From: Weissella fangxianensis | Lineage (GTDB): Bacteria > Bacillota > Bacilli > Lactobacillales > Lactobacillaceae | Assembly (NCBI RefSeq): GCF_024718545.1 | Contig: NZ_JAMXDB010000019.1 | Span: 1-32,790, forward strand | DNA length: 32,790 nt | Direction: 5' to 3' | Part shown: positions 25,189 through 32,790 of the stretch, in pieces | Position numbering within the stretch: position 1 is the first letter of the stretch | How the letters are laid out: each line of letters opens with the position of its first letter | Program-made: the position numbers and the translations under genes | Notes under the pieces: generated by a model | What the model was told of the DNA's origin: nothing | What the model saw: only the letters and a program-made list of their open reading frames with translations | Database searches by the model: none

Positions 25189-26205
25189 ATGTATCAAGCA
25201 AATGAACATCGATATGACAACATGGTTTACAATCGTGTTGGTAAGAGTGGTTTGAAATTATCAGCATTTGGATTAGGTTTATGGCATAACTTTGGTAGTG
25301 TCGACCCAATTGAAAACCAACAAGCAATTATTCATCAAGCGTTTGACTTGGGGATTACTTATTTTGACTTAGCAAATAATTACGGTCCTGTACCAGGTAG
25401 TGCTGAAAAGAATTTCGGGGAGATTATGGCTCACGATATGCATGCCTATCGTGATGAACTCGTAATTGCTAGTAAAGCTGGTTACGAAATGTGGGATGGT
25501 CCATACGGTAACTGGGGATCAAAGAAGAGTATCATCGCCAGCGCTGACCAAAGTTTGCGTCGTCTTCAGTTAGACTATGTTGATATTTTCTATTCACATC
25601 GCCCAGATCCTGAGACACCAGTTGAAGAGACGGCTTTGGCCCTTGATCAACTGGTTCGTTCAGGGAAAGCATTATATATTGGTATTTCTAACTATTCAGG
25701 CGCACAAACTAAAGCAATCATGGACGTCTTCAAAGAACTAAAGACACCATTTATTGTGCATCAACCTCGTTACAATATGTTCAATCGCCAAATTGAAAGC
25801 GACTTACTCCCTGTACTACATGAGGCAGGCAAAGCCGCCGCTGTGTTTAGTCCGCTGTCACAAGGATTATTAACGGATAAATACCTGCATGGCGTTCCTG
25901 AAAATTCTCGGGCTGCTAAATCTACAAGTCCGTTCTTGCATCCACACCAAGTTGAGGCAACTATTAAAACTGTACAACAATTAAACGAGGTCGCCCAGCA
26001 ACGTGGACAATCTTTGGCTGAGATGGCCCTTGCTTGGAACCTACGCGAACCAGAAATTGCAAGTGTGATTATTGGCGCCAGCCGACCACAACAATTGGTC
26101 GATAACGTCAAAGCACTAGATAATTTGACATTTAGTGATGAAGAATTAGCAAAGATCGATGACATTTTAGATCGACAACCAGCTATTGATTGGAAGAAAG
26201 ATTAA
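25189..26205 (+). CDS. Aldo/keto reductase, YghZ-like (L-glyceraldehyde 3-phosphate reductase group)
   Basis: NADPH-dependent (beta/alpha)8 reductase of 338 aa. It follows E. coli YghZ closely through LGLWHNFG, FDLANNYGPVPGSAE (catalytic Asp and Tyr), SKAGYEMWDGPYG (catalytic Lys), VDIFYSHR (catalytic His) and SVIIGASRPQQLVDNV (cofactor binding). YghZ reduces L-glyceraldehyde 3-phosphate and methylglyoxal; the substrate here is inferred. ATG at 25189 behind GGGGGAG. Monocistronic; terminator at 26260. Confidence 0.9.
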   Translation: MYQANEHRYDNMVYNRVGKSGLKLSAFGLGLWHNFGSVDPIENQQAIIHQAFDLGITYFDLANNYGPVPGSAEKNFGEIMAHDMHAYRDELVIASKAGYEMWDGPYGNWGSKKSIIASADQSLRRLQLDYVDIFYSHRPDPETPVEETALALDQLVRSGKALYIGISNYSGAQTKAIMDVFKELKTPFIVHQPRYNMFNRQIESDLLPVLHEAGKAAAVFSPLSQGLLTDKYLHGVPENSRAAKSTSPFLHPHQVEATIKTVQQLNEVAQQRGQSLAEMALAWNLREPEIASVIIGASRPQQLVDNVKALDNLTFSDEELAKIDDILDRQPAIDWKKD

Positions 26206-26212
26206 GCCATAG

Positions 26213-26247
26213 TGTGAGCAAAAACGGTTTGAAGCTGGTGTGTAACG
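26213..26247. repeat. Dispersed intergenic repeat, left-half copy (B)
   Basis: TTTGAAGCTGGTGTGTAACG (26228-26247) is identical over 20 bases to 4812-4831 of the long copy. The preceding GTGAGCAAAAACGG corresponds, with gaps, to its GCGAGACAAAAGTCG. The right half is missing, and a terminator begins 12 bases later. Confidence 0.7.
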
Positions 26248-26259
26248 TTGTTTACATAC

Positions 26260-26298
26260 AAAGAGGATGGCACATTTCTTGCGCCATCCTCTTTTTTT
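26260..26298 (+). terminator. Intrinsic terminator after the aldo/keto reductase gene
   Basis: Perfect stem AAAGAGGATGGC (26260-26271) / GCCATCCTCTTT (26283-26294) followed by a T run. It lies between two converging genes and probably also helps end the pncB-nadE transcript from the other side. Confidence 0.88.
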
Positions 26299-26318
26299 GA
26301 TTAATTTAAAGTCTTTCG

Positions 26319-27143
26319 TTAACGCCACCAACGATCAAACACCGTCACTGGTTGACGACGCTTGTGTTCAGTTGATGTATATAGTCGTTCAATTTGATTA
26401 GCATCTGCTTCAGAAACTGTTTTACCTTCTAGGTAATCGTCAATGGCATCATAAGTCACCCCTAAAGCAACTTCATCCGGTTGGCCTGGACGATCTTCTT
26501 CCAAATCGGCCGTTGGTACTTTTTCATAGAAACCAGCTGGCGCTCCCAAGTACTCCAAAAGTTGACGACCTTGTCGTTTATTCAAGCGATGCAATGGTGT
26601 GATATCAGCAGCGCCATCCCCAAACTTTGTATAAAATCCAGCCAAGGCCTCAGCTGCATGGTCAGTCCCAACCACAACACCTTTATAGGCAGCTGCAACA
26701 CCATATTGGGCAATCATTCGTTCACGGGCCTTGATATTACCCTTATTAAAATCGGTCACCGGTACCCCGGCAGCTTCTAACTGATGCACAACGCCAAGAA
26801 CAGATTCTTCAATGTTAACCGTTACTGTTTTATCAGCTGCTTGCCAGTTAATGGCTGCCAAAGCATCTGACTCATCAGCTTGTTCATTATATGGTAACCG
26901 CATAGCGATAAATTGATATTCGCCATCCCCGGTTTCCTCACGTAGTTGTTCAACTGCAAATTGGGCAAACTTACCAGCTAATGTTGAATCTTGTCCCCCA
27001 GAAATACCTAAAACAAGTGTCTTCAATCCCGTCTGCTTCAAGTAATCTTTCAGCAAAGTGACTGAGCGTTTGATTTCAGATTCTGGATCAATGGTTGGCT
27101 GTACACCGAGCTTTTCAATAATTTCTGTTTGTAATGGTCGCAT
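26319..27143 (-). CDS. nadE: Ammonia-dependent NAD synthetase
   Basis: Amidates nicotinate adenine dinucleotide to NAD+. 274 aa with the pyrophosphatase P-loop ISGGQDST (near 46-53), a [19 protein letters not shown] motif and the C-terminal [14 protein letters not shown] typical of this single-domain form (no glutaminase domain). It follows pncB by 20 bases and completes the nicotinate salvage route except for nadD, which is not here. Confidence 0.95.
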   Translation of the reverse strand: MRPLQTEIIEKLGVQPTIDPESEIKRSVTLLKDYLKQTGLKTLVLGISGGQDSTLAGKFAQFAVEQLREETGDGEYQFIAMRLPYNEQADESDALAAINWQAADKTVTVNIEESVLGVVHQLEAAGVPVTDFNKGNIKARERMIAQYGVAAAYKGVVVGTDHAAEALAGFYTKFGDGAADITPLHRLNKRQGRQLLEYLGAPAGFYEKVPTADLEEDRPGQPDEVALGVTYDAIDDYLEGKTVSEADANQIERLYTSTEHKRRQPVTVFDRWWR

Positions 27144-27163
27144 AACAGAGTCCTCCCTATTAC

Positions 27164-28642
27164 TTATTCCTGCGTCTGATCAATCTGGTCCACATACTCG
27201 CGAGTTGACTTAATCAAGTTCATTTTATGATCCCAAGCCGCTTGCGATAGATCCACTGGATACTCTTGTGGATTCATGTCACGCCGGTATTCTGAATACA
27301 AAGAATTAACATGGCGCTTAGTAAATTCCCGGACATCGTCTAATGATGGCAATTCATAGACTAATTCTCCATCCACAAAGATATCCTTCAATATTGGTCG
27401 TGCCGTATAATCAACTACCGTCTTACTTAGGTAAGTGTGGTTTGGATGGAACATATACAATCCGTTTGGTAGGTTTTGAGGATTTTCATCCCACAAAGCG
27501 ACGTAATCCCCTTGTGACTTACCGTCAGAATTACGAGTGATTCGCCAAACTTGCTTTTGACCGGGCGTTGAAATTTTCTCAGCCGTACCAGAAATTTTAA
27601 TCGTATCAGTCATTTGGCCATTTTCATCCTCAACCGACACCACCTTATAAACACCACCTAAAGCAGCTTGATCATAAGCAGTAATTAACTTGGTGCCGAT
27701 ACCCCAAGTATCGATTTTGGCATCCTGGAATTTCAAACTTTTAATCGTTGTTTCATCGAGGTCATTTGATGCCACAATCGAAGCATCTTTAAAGCCAGCC
27801 TCATCAAGCATCTTACGAACACCCTTTGAAACATAGGCTAAATCACCTGAATCAATCCGTACACCGACAAAATTGATTTTGTCACCCATCTCTTTCGCCA
27901 CGCGGATAGCTGCCGGAACACCTGAACGCAAGGTATCGTAAGTATCTACCAAGAAGACAACATCATGATGTGTTTCAGCATACGCTTTGAATGCATCATA
28001 ATCGTTACGATATACTTGTACTAGACTATGGGCATGCGTACCAGAAATTGGAATACCAAATAGCTTACCCGCACGAACATTAGACGTGGCATCAAACCCA
28101 CCAATGTACGCCGCACGGGTTCCCCAAATAGCAGCATCCATCTCCTGAGCACGACGTGAACCAAACTCCATGAGACTCTGGTCCCCAACGACCGAACGAA
28201 TCCGCGATGCCTTCGTAGCAATCAAAGTTTGATAATTAACAATATTTAATAATGGCGTTTCAATCAATTGCGCATCAAATAATGTTGCTTCAACCTGCAC
28301 GATTGGTTCATTGTTAAAGACAATATCCCCTTCATGTGGTGTACGGACAGTTCCTTTAAAACGCCAATTTTTCAAATAATTTAAAAATTCTTCATTAAAC
28401 TGACCTGTTGACCGTAAATATTCGAGATCACTTTCAGAAAAATGTAAATCTTTTAAAACGCCAACCAATCTCTCCAAACCAGCAAAAACGGCATAACCAT
28501 TTTTGAAAGGCATTTTACGAAAATACATCTCATAAACTGCTTTACGCTCATGGATGCCCTTCATAAAGTAAGTTTGCATCATAGATAATTGGTATGCATC
28601 AGTGTGTAGTGCCAAGCTATCATCTGGATATGCTAAAGCCAT
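27164..28642 (-). CDS. pncB: Nicotinate phosphoribosyltransferase
   Basis: First salvage step: nicotinate plus PRPP gives nicotinate mononucleotide, with ATP hydrolysis through a phospho-His. 492 aa, in the long Gram-positive form. The N-terminal [15 protein letters not shown] and EFGSRRAQ motifs and [12 protein letters not shown], which carries the phosphorylated His, are clear. [17 protein letters not shown] forms part of the substrate site. ATG at 28640-28642 behind AAGGAG. It shares a 131-base divergent region with the YoaK-type gene. Confidence 0.95.
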   Translation of the reverse strand: MALAYPDDSLALHTDAYQLSMMQTYFMKGIHERKAVYEMYFRKMPFKNGYAVFAGLERLVGVLKDLHFSESDLEYLRSTGQFNEEFLNYLKNWRFKGTVRTPHEGDIVFNNEPIVQVEATLFDAQLIETPLLNIVNYQTLIATKASRIRSVVGDQSLMEFGSRRAQEMDAAIWGTRAAYIGGFDATSNVRAGKLFGIPISGTHAHSLVQVYRNDYDAFKAYAETHHDVVFLVDTYDTLRSGVPAAIRVAKEMGDKINFVGVRIDSGDLAYVSKGVRKMLDEAGFKDASIVASNDLDETTIKSLKFQDAKIDTWGIGTKLITAYDQAALGGVYKVVSVEDENGQMTDTIKISGTAEKISTPGQKQVWRITRNSDGKSQGDYVALWDENPQNLPNGLYMFHPNHTYLSKTVVDYTARPILKDIFVDGELVYELPSLDDVREFTKRHVNSLYSEYRRDMNPQEYPVDLSQAAWDHKMNLIKSTREYVDQIDQTQE

Positions 28643-28723
28643 AATAAATAACTCCTTGTTTTATTTAACTAATATTTTAACACAAAACCCAGGGTGTAAA
28701 GTCAGTCTTGTTTATCCCACTAG

Positions 28724-28732
28724 TGGTATACT
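28724..28732 (+). promoter_or_regulatory. Extended -10 promoter of the YoaK-type gene
   Basis: TGGTATACT is an extended -10 (TGn plus TATACT at 28727-28732) without a recognisable -35, giving a start near 28739. It lies in the palindromic stretch ACTAGT-GGTAT-ACTAGT (28719-28735), which could be an operator or coincidence. Confidence 0.5.
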
Positions 28733-28773
28733 AGTTAGATATTTTCATCAAAAATTACGGAAGGAACTCCTTT

Positions 28774-29478
28774 ATGATTAACAATCAGCACTATCCCATC
28801 AAAGAATCACGGCGAGCGGGGATGTTGCTTGCAGCAACTGCTGGATTTATTGATTCATATACTTTTTCAGTGCATGATATGCGTTTTGCTAGTTTTCAAA
28901 GCGGTAATCTACTCCAAGTTGGTTTGAATATTGCTGGTGGTAAGTGGCTCCATGCTGCCATCTATTTTTGGCCAGTTTTTGCTTTCCTACTTGGTTCAGC
29001 TTTTAACCAAGGTTTAAAAGTATATACGACCAAGTCAAATCGATCACATACATTAGCGGCATTGATAGTTGAATGTTTGGGTCTCTTATTAGTTGCTGTC
29101 CTAGAATTGCAAAGTGTTTCAGCCAATATCATCCTGCCCTTATTAGCCTTTTTTATGGCAATTCAGGCCGATACATTTAATAAAATTCATGGCATGGCTT
29201 ATATGACCATCTTAAGTACTGGAAACTTACGGACATTTAGTAGTGGTGTTACAAATTGGCTGATATATCATGATGAAATGGCCTTACGACGTGCTGTCCG
29301 TGTCGGACCAGTCATTCTTGCCTTTTTATTTTCAGCTATTATTGCCTACTTTGCGATGCAATTTTTACAACAAGCAGCCTTATTCATTGCCCCCCTATTT
29401 TTAATGGGTGTGATTATTTTAATTAATCGGGAAGAAAAGTTTACCAAAAGTGTTGACACAACGACTAACATACACTAA
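28774..29478 (+). CDS. YoaK/DUF1275 family membrane protein
   Basis: 234 aa with about six hydrophobic helices. The family pattern is clear: a glycine-rich first helix ending in AGFIDSYTF, then FASFQSGNLLQVGLNI, FMAIQADTF and TGNLRTFSSG. The family lies in the cytoplasmic membrane and its function is not established. ATG behind AAGGAA. It is divergent from pncB, and its 3' end contains the promoter of the metQ T-box. Confidence 0.88.
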   Translation: MINNQHYPIKESRRAGMLLAATAGFIDSYTFSVHDMRFASFQSGNLLQVGLNIAGGKWLHAAIYFWPVFAFLLGSAFNQGLKVYTTKSNRSHTLAALIVECLGLLLVAVLELQSVSANIILPLLAFFMAIQADTFNKIHGMAYMTILSTGNLRTFSSGVTNWLIYHDEMALRRAVRVGPVILAFLFSAIIAYFAMQFLQQAALFIAPLFLMGVIILINREEKFTKSVDTTTNIH

Positions 29479-29481
29479 AAT
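29453..29481 (+). promoter_or_regulatory. Promoter of the metQ T-box transcript
   Basis: Consensus -35 TTGACA (29453-29458), 17-base spacer, -10 TAAAAT (29476-29481), overlapping the last codons of the YoaK-type gene. Start near 29488. Confidence 0.75.
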
Positions 29482-29487
29482 ACGTTT

Positions 29488-29810
29488 TAGTATTTCAGAA
29501 AGATAAACAAGTTGATCAGGGAAGTAAATTAGCGGTGATTCGCTTAGAGAGACAACGTTTGGTGAAAGTTGTTCGAAGACACGTTAATTGAAAATGGCCT
29601 GTGATTGGCATTAATGAGTAGCAAGTCTATAAATTAATGACGGAATGGTCTACGTTAACAGACACACGAATCGGCATAGCATCATATCGCTCACTGCCTG
29701 CTCGTTGCTAAGACCTTAATTAGTAATGATTAAGGTGAAGTAGAATGGTAACACGAGACTCGTTTCTATCAGATTATGCAAATAATCAAGATAGGGACGA
29801 GTCTTTTTTT
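29488..29810 (+). promoter_or_regulatory. T-box riboswitch upstream of metQ, methionine-type
   Basis: A leader of about 320 nt fills the gene-free stretch before metQ. It has the AGAGAG bulge, apical TTTGGTGAAA loop between ACAAC/GTTGT arms, a specifier region GAAAATGGCC with ATG at 29594-29596, the T-box AATGGTAACACG (29744-29755), and a long terminator hairpin with arms AGACTCGT (29756-29763) and ACGAGTCT (29797-29804) plus a T run. Uncharged tRNA-Met would stabilise the antiterminator and turn on methionine import. Confidence 0.9.
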
Positions 29811-29873
29811 ATCCCTATCAATCTGAAATAATATCAAACTATGTATCAATAATTAATAAGGAGAATTAGGATT

Positions 29874-30704
29874 ATGCATAAAGGGTTAAGGATTGGTGCC
29901 GTATTAGCAGTCAGTGCATTTGCGGCTGGAACAATTGCTCCAGTAACTGCAAATGCTGCTGCAAAGAAAACAGTGACTGTTGGTATTGTTGGTACAAGCG
30001 ATAAGAAACTATGGGATCAAATTAACAAAACAACACAAAAGAAATACAATTTAAAGGTTAAAACAAAGGTATTTACGGATTACAACCAGCCAAATAAGGC
30101 CGTTGCTGATGGTTCACTTGATTTGAACTCTTTCCAACACCGTTATTTCTTAAAAAATTGGAATAAGTCAAATGGCCACAAGGTTAAGGCCATTGGTAAA
30201 ACATTTATTACCCCTATCCGTCTTTATTCTGAAAAGCACAAAGACGTTAAGGATTTCAAGAAAGGTGATACAATTGCCGTTCCTAACGATGGTACCAATG
30301 AAGGTCGTGCTTTAACTTTGCTACAAACAGCCGGTTTGATTAAGCTTAAGAAGGGTGTTGATTTGCCAACCCTTAAAGATATCAAGAAGAACAAGTTAGA
30401 CTTAAACTTTAAGGAAGTTGCTGCTGATCAAGGCCCATCAGCATTGAAGTCTACTGATGGTGCGGTTATTAATACAAATTATGCCCAAGAAGCTAACCTT
30501 AAGTTAAGTTCAGCTATTTACGTTGAACCAGTTAACAAGCATTCAAAGCAATGGATCAACGTTATTGCTGCACGTAAGAGCGATGCAAACAAGAAGGCCT
30601 ACAAGCAAGTTGTTAAGACTTACCAAAGCAAGCAAACTAAGAAGTATTTGAGCGATACTTGGGGTAAGGCGGAAGTGCCAGCATGGGATATCAAGTTAAA
30701 GTAA
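29874..30704 (+). CDS. metQ: Methionine ABC transporter, substrate-binding protein
   Basis: NlpA/MetQ-family protein of 276 aa that captures methionine outside the cell. Residues 1-28 form a classical signal peptide with a signal peptidase I-like TANAAA site. There is no lipobox cysteine, and no cysteine at all, whereas MetQ is normally a lipoprotein. VGIVGTSDKKLWDQI, LDLNSFQHRYFL, AVPNDGTNEGRAL and AVINTNYAQEANL are family motifs. ATG behind AAGGAG. Expression follows the Met T-box. How it stays near the transporter is unclear. Confidence 0.92.
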   Translation: MHKGLRIGAVLAVSAFAAGTIAPVTANAAAKKTVTVGIVGTSDKKLWDQINKTTQKKYNLKVKTKVFTDYNQPNKAVADGSLDLNSFQHRYFLKNWNKSNGHKVKAIGKTFITPIRLYSEKHKDVKDFKKGDTIAVPNDGTNEGRALTLLQTAGLIKLKKGVDLPTLKDIKKNKLDLNFKEVAADQGPSALKSTDGAVINTNYAQEANLKLSSAIYVEPVNKHSKQWINVIAARKSDANKKAYKQVVKTYQSKQTKKYLSDTWGKAEVPAWDIKLK

Positions 30705-30732
30705 TTTGACCTAATGTGCACAACCATCCAGA

Positions 30733-30796
30733 GAGCGAAATAAAAGCCTGAAGTTACGTTACATTGAGATTTTGGACTTTTGAAACGCGTTTATGC
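30733..30796. repeat. Dispersed intergenic repeat, internally deleted copy (C)
   Basis: GCGAAATAAAAGCCTGAAG matches the start of the long copy at 4794 with gaps. It then jumps to ACGTTACATTGAG and ACTTTTGAAACGCGTTTATG, which match 4887-4926. The central part is missing. A GGCTGGAA hairpin follows at 30833, as at the long copy. Confidence 0.65.
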
Positions 30797-30832
30797 TATA
30801 AATTTATAATTAGTATATTTTTAGCACAAAAA

Positions 30833-30860
30833 GGCTGGAATATTTTCTGATGTTCCAGCC
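30833..30860. terminator. Hairpin between metQ and metN
   Basis: Stem GGCTGGAA (30833-30840) / TTCCAGCC (30853-30860). On the plus strand it is not followed by T; on the minus strand it is followed by TTTTTGTG. It probably belongs to the dispersed repeat and is not a true end of metQ, though it may reduce read-through into metN. Confidence 0.5.
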
Positions 30861-30891
30861 CCTTGATACATATAAAGAGTAGGAGAAGAAT

Positions 30892-31938
30892 ATGGCTGTC
30901 ATTTCATTAAAAAATATCAATGTCACTTTTAAGCAAAAAAAGCGTGAAATTGTTGCTGTCCAAGACGAAACAATTGATGTTGAAAAAGGAGACATCTACG
31001 GCATTGTCGGATACTCAGGTGCTGGTAAGTCAACCTTAGTTCGTACAATCAATTTACTACAACGACCAACCAGCGGTTCAGTACTTGTTAATGGTACCGA
31101 TATGTTGCAATTATCACCTAAGGAACTCCGTGATCAACGTAAGAAAATTGGGATGATTTTCCAACATTTCAATTTAATGAGTGAGCTAACTATTTTTGGT
31201 AATGTTGCTCAACCGCTAAAACATTCCAACTTATCAAAGGCTGATAAAAAAGCTAAAGTAAACAAATTGCTTAGCTTAGTTGGTCTAGCTGATCGTGCTG
31301 AAAACTTTCCAAGTCAATTATCTGGTGGTCAAAAGCAACGTGTTGCTATTGCTAGAGCCCTAGCTAACGATCCTGAAATTCTAATTTCTGATGAGGCGAC
31401 GTCTGCCCTTGACCCACGAACAACAAACCAAATTTTAGCTTTGTTAAAAAAGTTAAACCAAGAATTAGGTCTCACAATCGTTTTGATTACCCACGAGATG
31501 CAAGCTATTAAAGAAATTGCCAATAAGGTTGCAGTGATGGAAGAAGGTAAAATCATTGAACGTGGCTCATTGTTAGAGATTTTTACAAATCCACAACAAC
31601 AATTAACAAAGGACTTTATCAACACTGCTACTAACTTAGATGAAGCCATTGTTAGAGTGAACGAGTTACTAGAAACACAACCATTAGCAACCGATGAAGA
31701 GCTGGTTAAGATTAGTTATGTAGGGGCCGATACAGCCCAACCACTACTTTCAACAATCTTTGCAGACTTTGGTGTGACAACTAATATTCTTTATTCAAAT
31801 ATGGAAATTTTGACACAAACACCTGTTGGTATTGCCGTTGCTATATTCAAGGGAACTGATTCACAACGTGCTACTGCGAAAGCAAGCTTTACAGATCATG
31901 GTGTTTCAATCACTGAATTACAAGGAGGTGCCAAATAA
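30892..31938 (+). CDS. metN: Methionine ABC transporter, ATP-binding protein
   Basis: 348 aa. Walker [10 protein letters not shown] (near 39-47), signature [15 protein letters not shown] (near 143-157), Walker [14 protein letters not shown] and switch His in LITHEM. The C-terminal 80 residues form the NIL domain, which in E. coli binds methionine and inhibits transport. ATG behind GTAGGAGAAG. The stop overlaps the metI start (TAATG). Confidence 0.95.
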   Translation: MAVISLKNINVTFKQKKREIVAVQDETIDVEKGDIYGIVGYSGAGKSTLVRTINLLQRPTSGSVLVNGTDMLQLSPKELRDQRKKIGMIFQHFNLMSELTIFGNVAQPLKHSNLSKADKKAKVNKLLSLVGLADRAENFPSQLSGGQKQRVAIARALANDPEILISDEATSALDPRTTNQILALLKKLNQELGLTIVLITHEMQAIKEIANKVAVMEEGKIIERGSLLEIFTNPQQQLTKDFINTATNLDEAIVRVNELLETQPLATDEELVKISYVGADTAQPLLSTIFADFGVTTNILYSNMEILTQTPVGIAVAIFKGTDSQRATAKASFTDHGVSITELQGGAK

Positions 31939-32633
31939 TGATGGGATGGATTGAAGAAAACATGCCAAATGCCTATGCGCTTGGCTGGTCAGGAGATTAT
32001 GGCTGGGGTGTTGCCATCTGGCAAACCGTATACATGACAGTCGGTGCTGCAATTATTGGTGGTCTCATTGGATTGCTATTTGGAATCGGACTTGTGTTAA
32101 CCGCCGATGATGGTATTGCCCCTAATCGTACAACATTCCAAATTTTAGATAAAGTTGTTTCAGTTGGACGTGCAATCCCATTCATCATCATGGTAGTTGC
32201 ATTCTCACCATTGACACAACTAATTGTGGGAACGACTATTGGAACGACAGCTTCTCTAGTTCCTCTATCACTAGGAGTTTTCCCATTCTTTGCACGTCAA
32301 GTACAAGTTGCTTTGCTTGGTGTTGATAGTGGAAAAGTTGAAGCAGCCCGTTCTTTCGGTGCAACAAACTGGGACATCATTTCAGATGTTTATCTACGTG
32401 AAGGTCTTGCTGAACTCATTCGTGTTTCAACCGTTACATTGATTAGTTTGGTAGGATTGACTGCTATGGCTGGTGCTATTGGTGCTGGTGGTCTTGGTAC
32501 AACAGCCATAGTTACTGGTTACCAACGTTTCCAGAACGATGTGATGTGGACAGCCACAATTATTATCTTGCTATTTATTGTTCTTATCCAATTCGTTGGT
32601 GATTTGCTAGCAAGACATGCCCGTCATAATTAA
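31938..32633 (+). CDS. metI: Methionine ABC transporter, permease
   Basis: 231 aa, five hydrophobic helices. The EAA loop that docks to MetN is EAARSFGATNWDIISDVYLREG (near 136-157). It forms the channel for L-, and in relatives D-, methionine. The start overlaps metN by one base; a second ATG follows immediately. The terminator after it is cut by an IS. Confidence 0.95.
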   Translation: MMGWIEENMPNAYALGWSGDYGWGVAIWQTVYMTVGAAIIGGLIGLLFGIGLVLTADDGIAPNRTTFQILDKVVSVGRAIPFIIMVVAFSPLTQLIVGTTIGTTASLVPLSLGVFPFFARQVQVALLGVDSGKVEAARSFGATNWDIISDVYLREGLAELIRVSTVTLISLVGLTAMAGAIGAGGLGTTAIVTGYQRFQNDVMWTATIIILLFIVLIQFVGDLLARHARHN

Positions 32634-32640
32634 ATCAATA

Positions 32641-32664
32641 AAAAAAGACTGGAACTTTTGTTCC
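32641..32664 (+). terminator. Remnant of a terminator split by an insertion sequence
   Basis: AAAAAAGACTGGAAC, loop TTTT, then GTTCC (32660-32664). The remaining right arm (AGTC) and T run expected by comparison with 4938-4974 are missing because the IS begins at 32665. Only five stem pairs are left. Confidence 0.65.
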
Positions 32665-32790
32665 TGAACTGAACCCCGTAAGTTGGAGTAATTTCCAAAA
32701 CTTACGGGGTTTTACTATGTTTTCAAAAGAAGTACAAATTGAAGCTGTCACAATGTATCTACAAGGTATTCCGCCTTATAAAATACGGAA
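32665..32790 (+). mobile_element. Left end of an IS3-family insertion sequence (partial)
   Basis: It begins TGAACTGAACCCC, the inverse of the IS end at 112-124, and continues past the window edge. Near the end AACCCCGTAAGTT (32672-32684) and AACTTACGGGGTT (32699-32711) form a perfect 13-bp hairpin followed by TTTAC, just before the transposase start. Same orientation as the left-hand fragment; the two could be copies of one IS. Confidence 0.8.
32717..32790 (+). CDS. IS3-family transposase OrfA, N-terminal fragment
   Basis: It starts MFSKEVQIEAVTMYLQGIPP followed by YKIR, the opening of the helix-turn-helix domain (HTH of the IS3/IS150 type) that binds the IS ends. ATG at 32717-32719; GGGG at 32706-32709 could be its ribosome site and lies in the 3' arm of the hairpin. 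Truncated by the window edge. Confidence 0.75.
   Translation, partial: MFSKEVQIEAVTMYLQGIPPYKIR

Noticed and set aside
28719-28735. ACTAGT-GGTAT-ACTAGT as an operator between pncB and the YoaK-type gene
   Set aside because: Each arm is itself a 6-base palindrome and overlaps the extended -10; I saw no second copy or known consensus, so I only mention it.
1-32790. The whole window as a composite transposon
   Set aside because: The two IS ends enclose core ribosomal, tRNA-synthetase and pyrimidine genes; independent IS insertions are simpler.
1-32790. CRISPR arrays, tRNA or rRNA genes, prophage genes
   Set aside because: No regularly spaced repeats, cloverleaf or rRNA sequence, integrase or phage structural gene was recognised on either strand.

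Overview
The window reads as a chromosomal segment of a low-GC lactic acid bacterium. Codon use, Gram-positive ribosome binding sites, T-box and PyrR leaders, a ComX/SigH-type sigma gene next to rpmG-secE-nusG, and the absence of cell-wall or LPS genes all fit Lactobacillales. A Leuconostocaceae member such as Weissella is my best guess, from overall gene style and not from a marker gene. Both edges hold pieces of an IS3-family insertion sequence in the same orientation: the 3' end of a transposase at 1-124, and the left end plus first codons of orfA at 32665-32790.

Left to right: a type II NADH dehydrogenase with a DoxX-like membrane tail (minus); a manganese-type ABC transporter of three genes (minus); a dispersed intergenic repeat with a terminator; a membrane-anchored beta-lactamase-fold serine hydrolase (minus). 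Next comes the classical block sigH/comX-rpmG-secE-nusG-rplK-rplA-rplJ-rplL (minus), preceded by mrnC and rlmB. Upstream of mrnC lies a complete pyrimidine operon pyrB-pyrC-carA-carB-pyrD-pyrF-pyrE (minus) behind a PyrR attenuator. carA carries a one-base frameshift near its 3' end that removes the catalytic His-containing tail. Then come kdsA and kdsD (minus), a pair normally associated with KDO synthesis for Gram-negative LPS and the most unexpected content here; luxS behind a methionine-type T-box (minus); and cysS (minus).

The right quarter holds a YghZ-type aldo/keto reductase (plus), the NAD salvage pair pncB-nadE (minus), a YoaK/DUF1275 membrane protein (plus), and a methionine ABC transporter metQ-metN-metI (plus) under a second methionine T-box. 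The terminator after metI has been split by the right-hand IS.

Functional themes: UMP synthesis (lacking PyrR and PyrK here), NAD salvage feeding NADH-dependent enzymes, sulfur amino-acid economy (luxS recycling plus methionine import, both read out by tRNA-Met charging), translation and transcription machinery, and an unexplained route to KDO-8-phosphate. In Bacillus the order is cysS-mrnC-rlmB-...-sigH-rpmG-secE-nusG. Here cysS and mrnC are about 12 kb apart, with luxS, kdsA, kdsD and the pyr operon between them. No rRNA, tRNA, CRISPR or prophage was seen.
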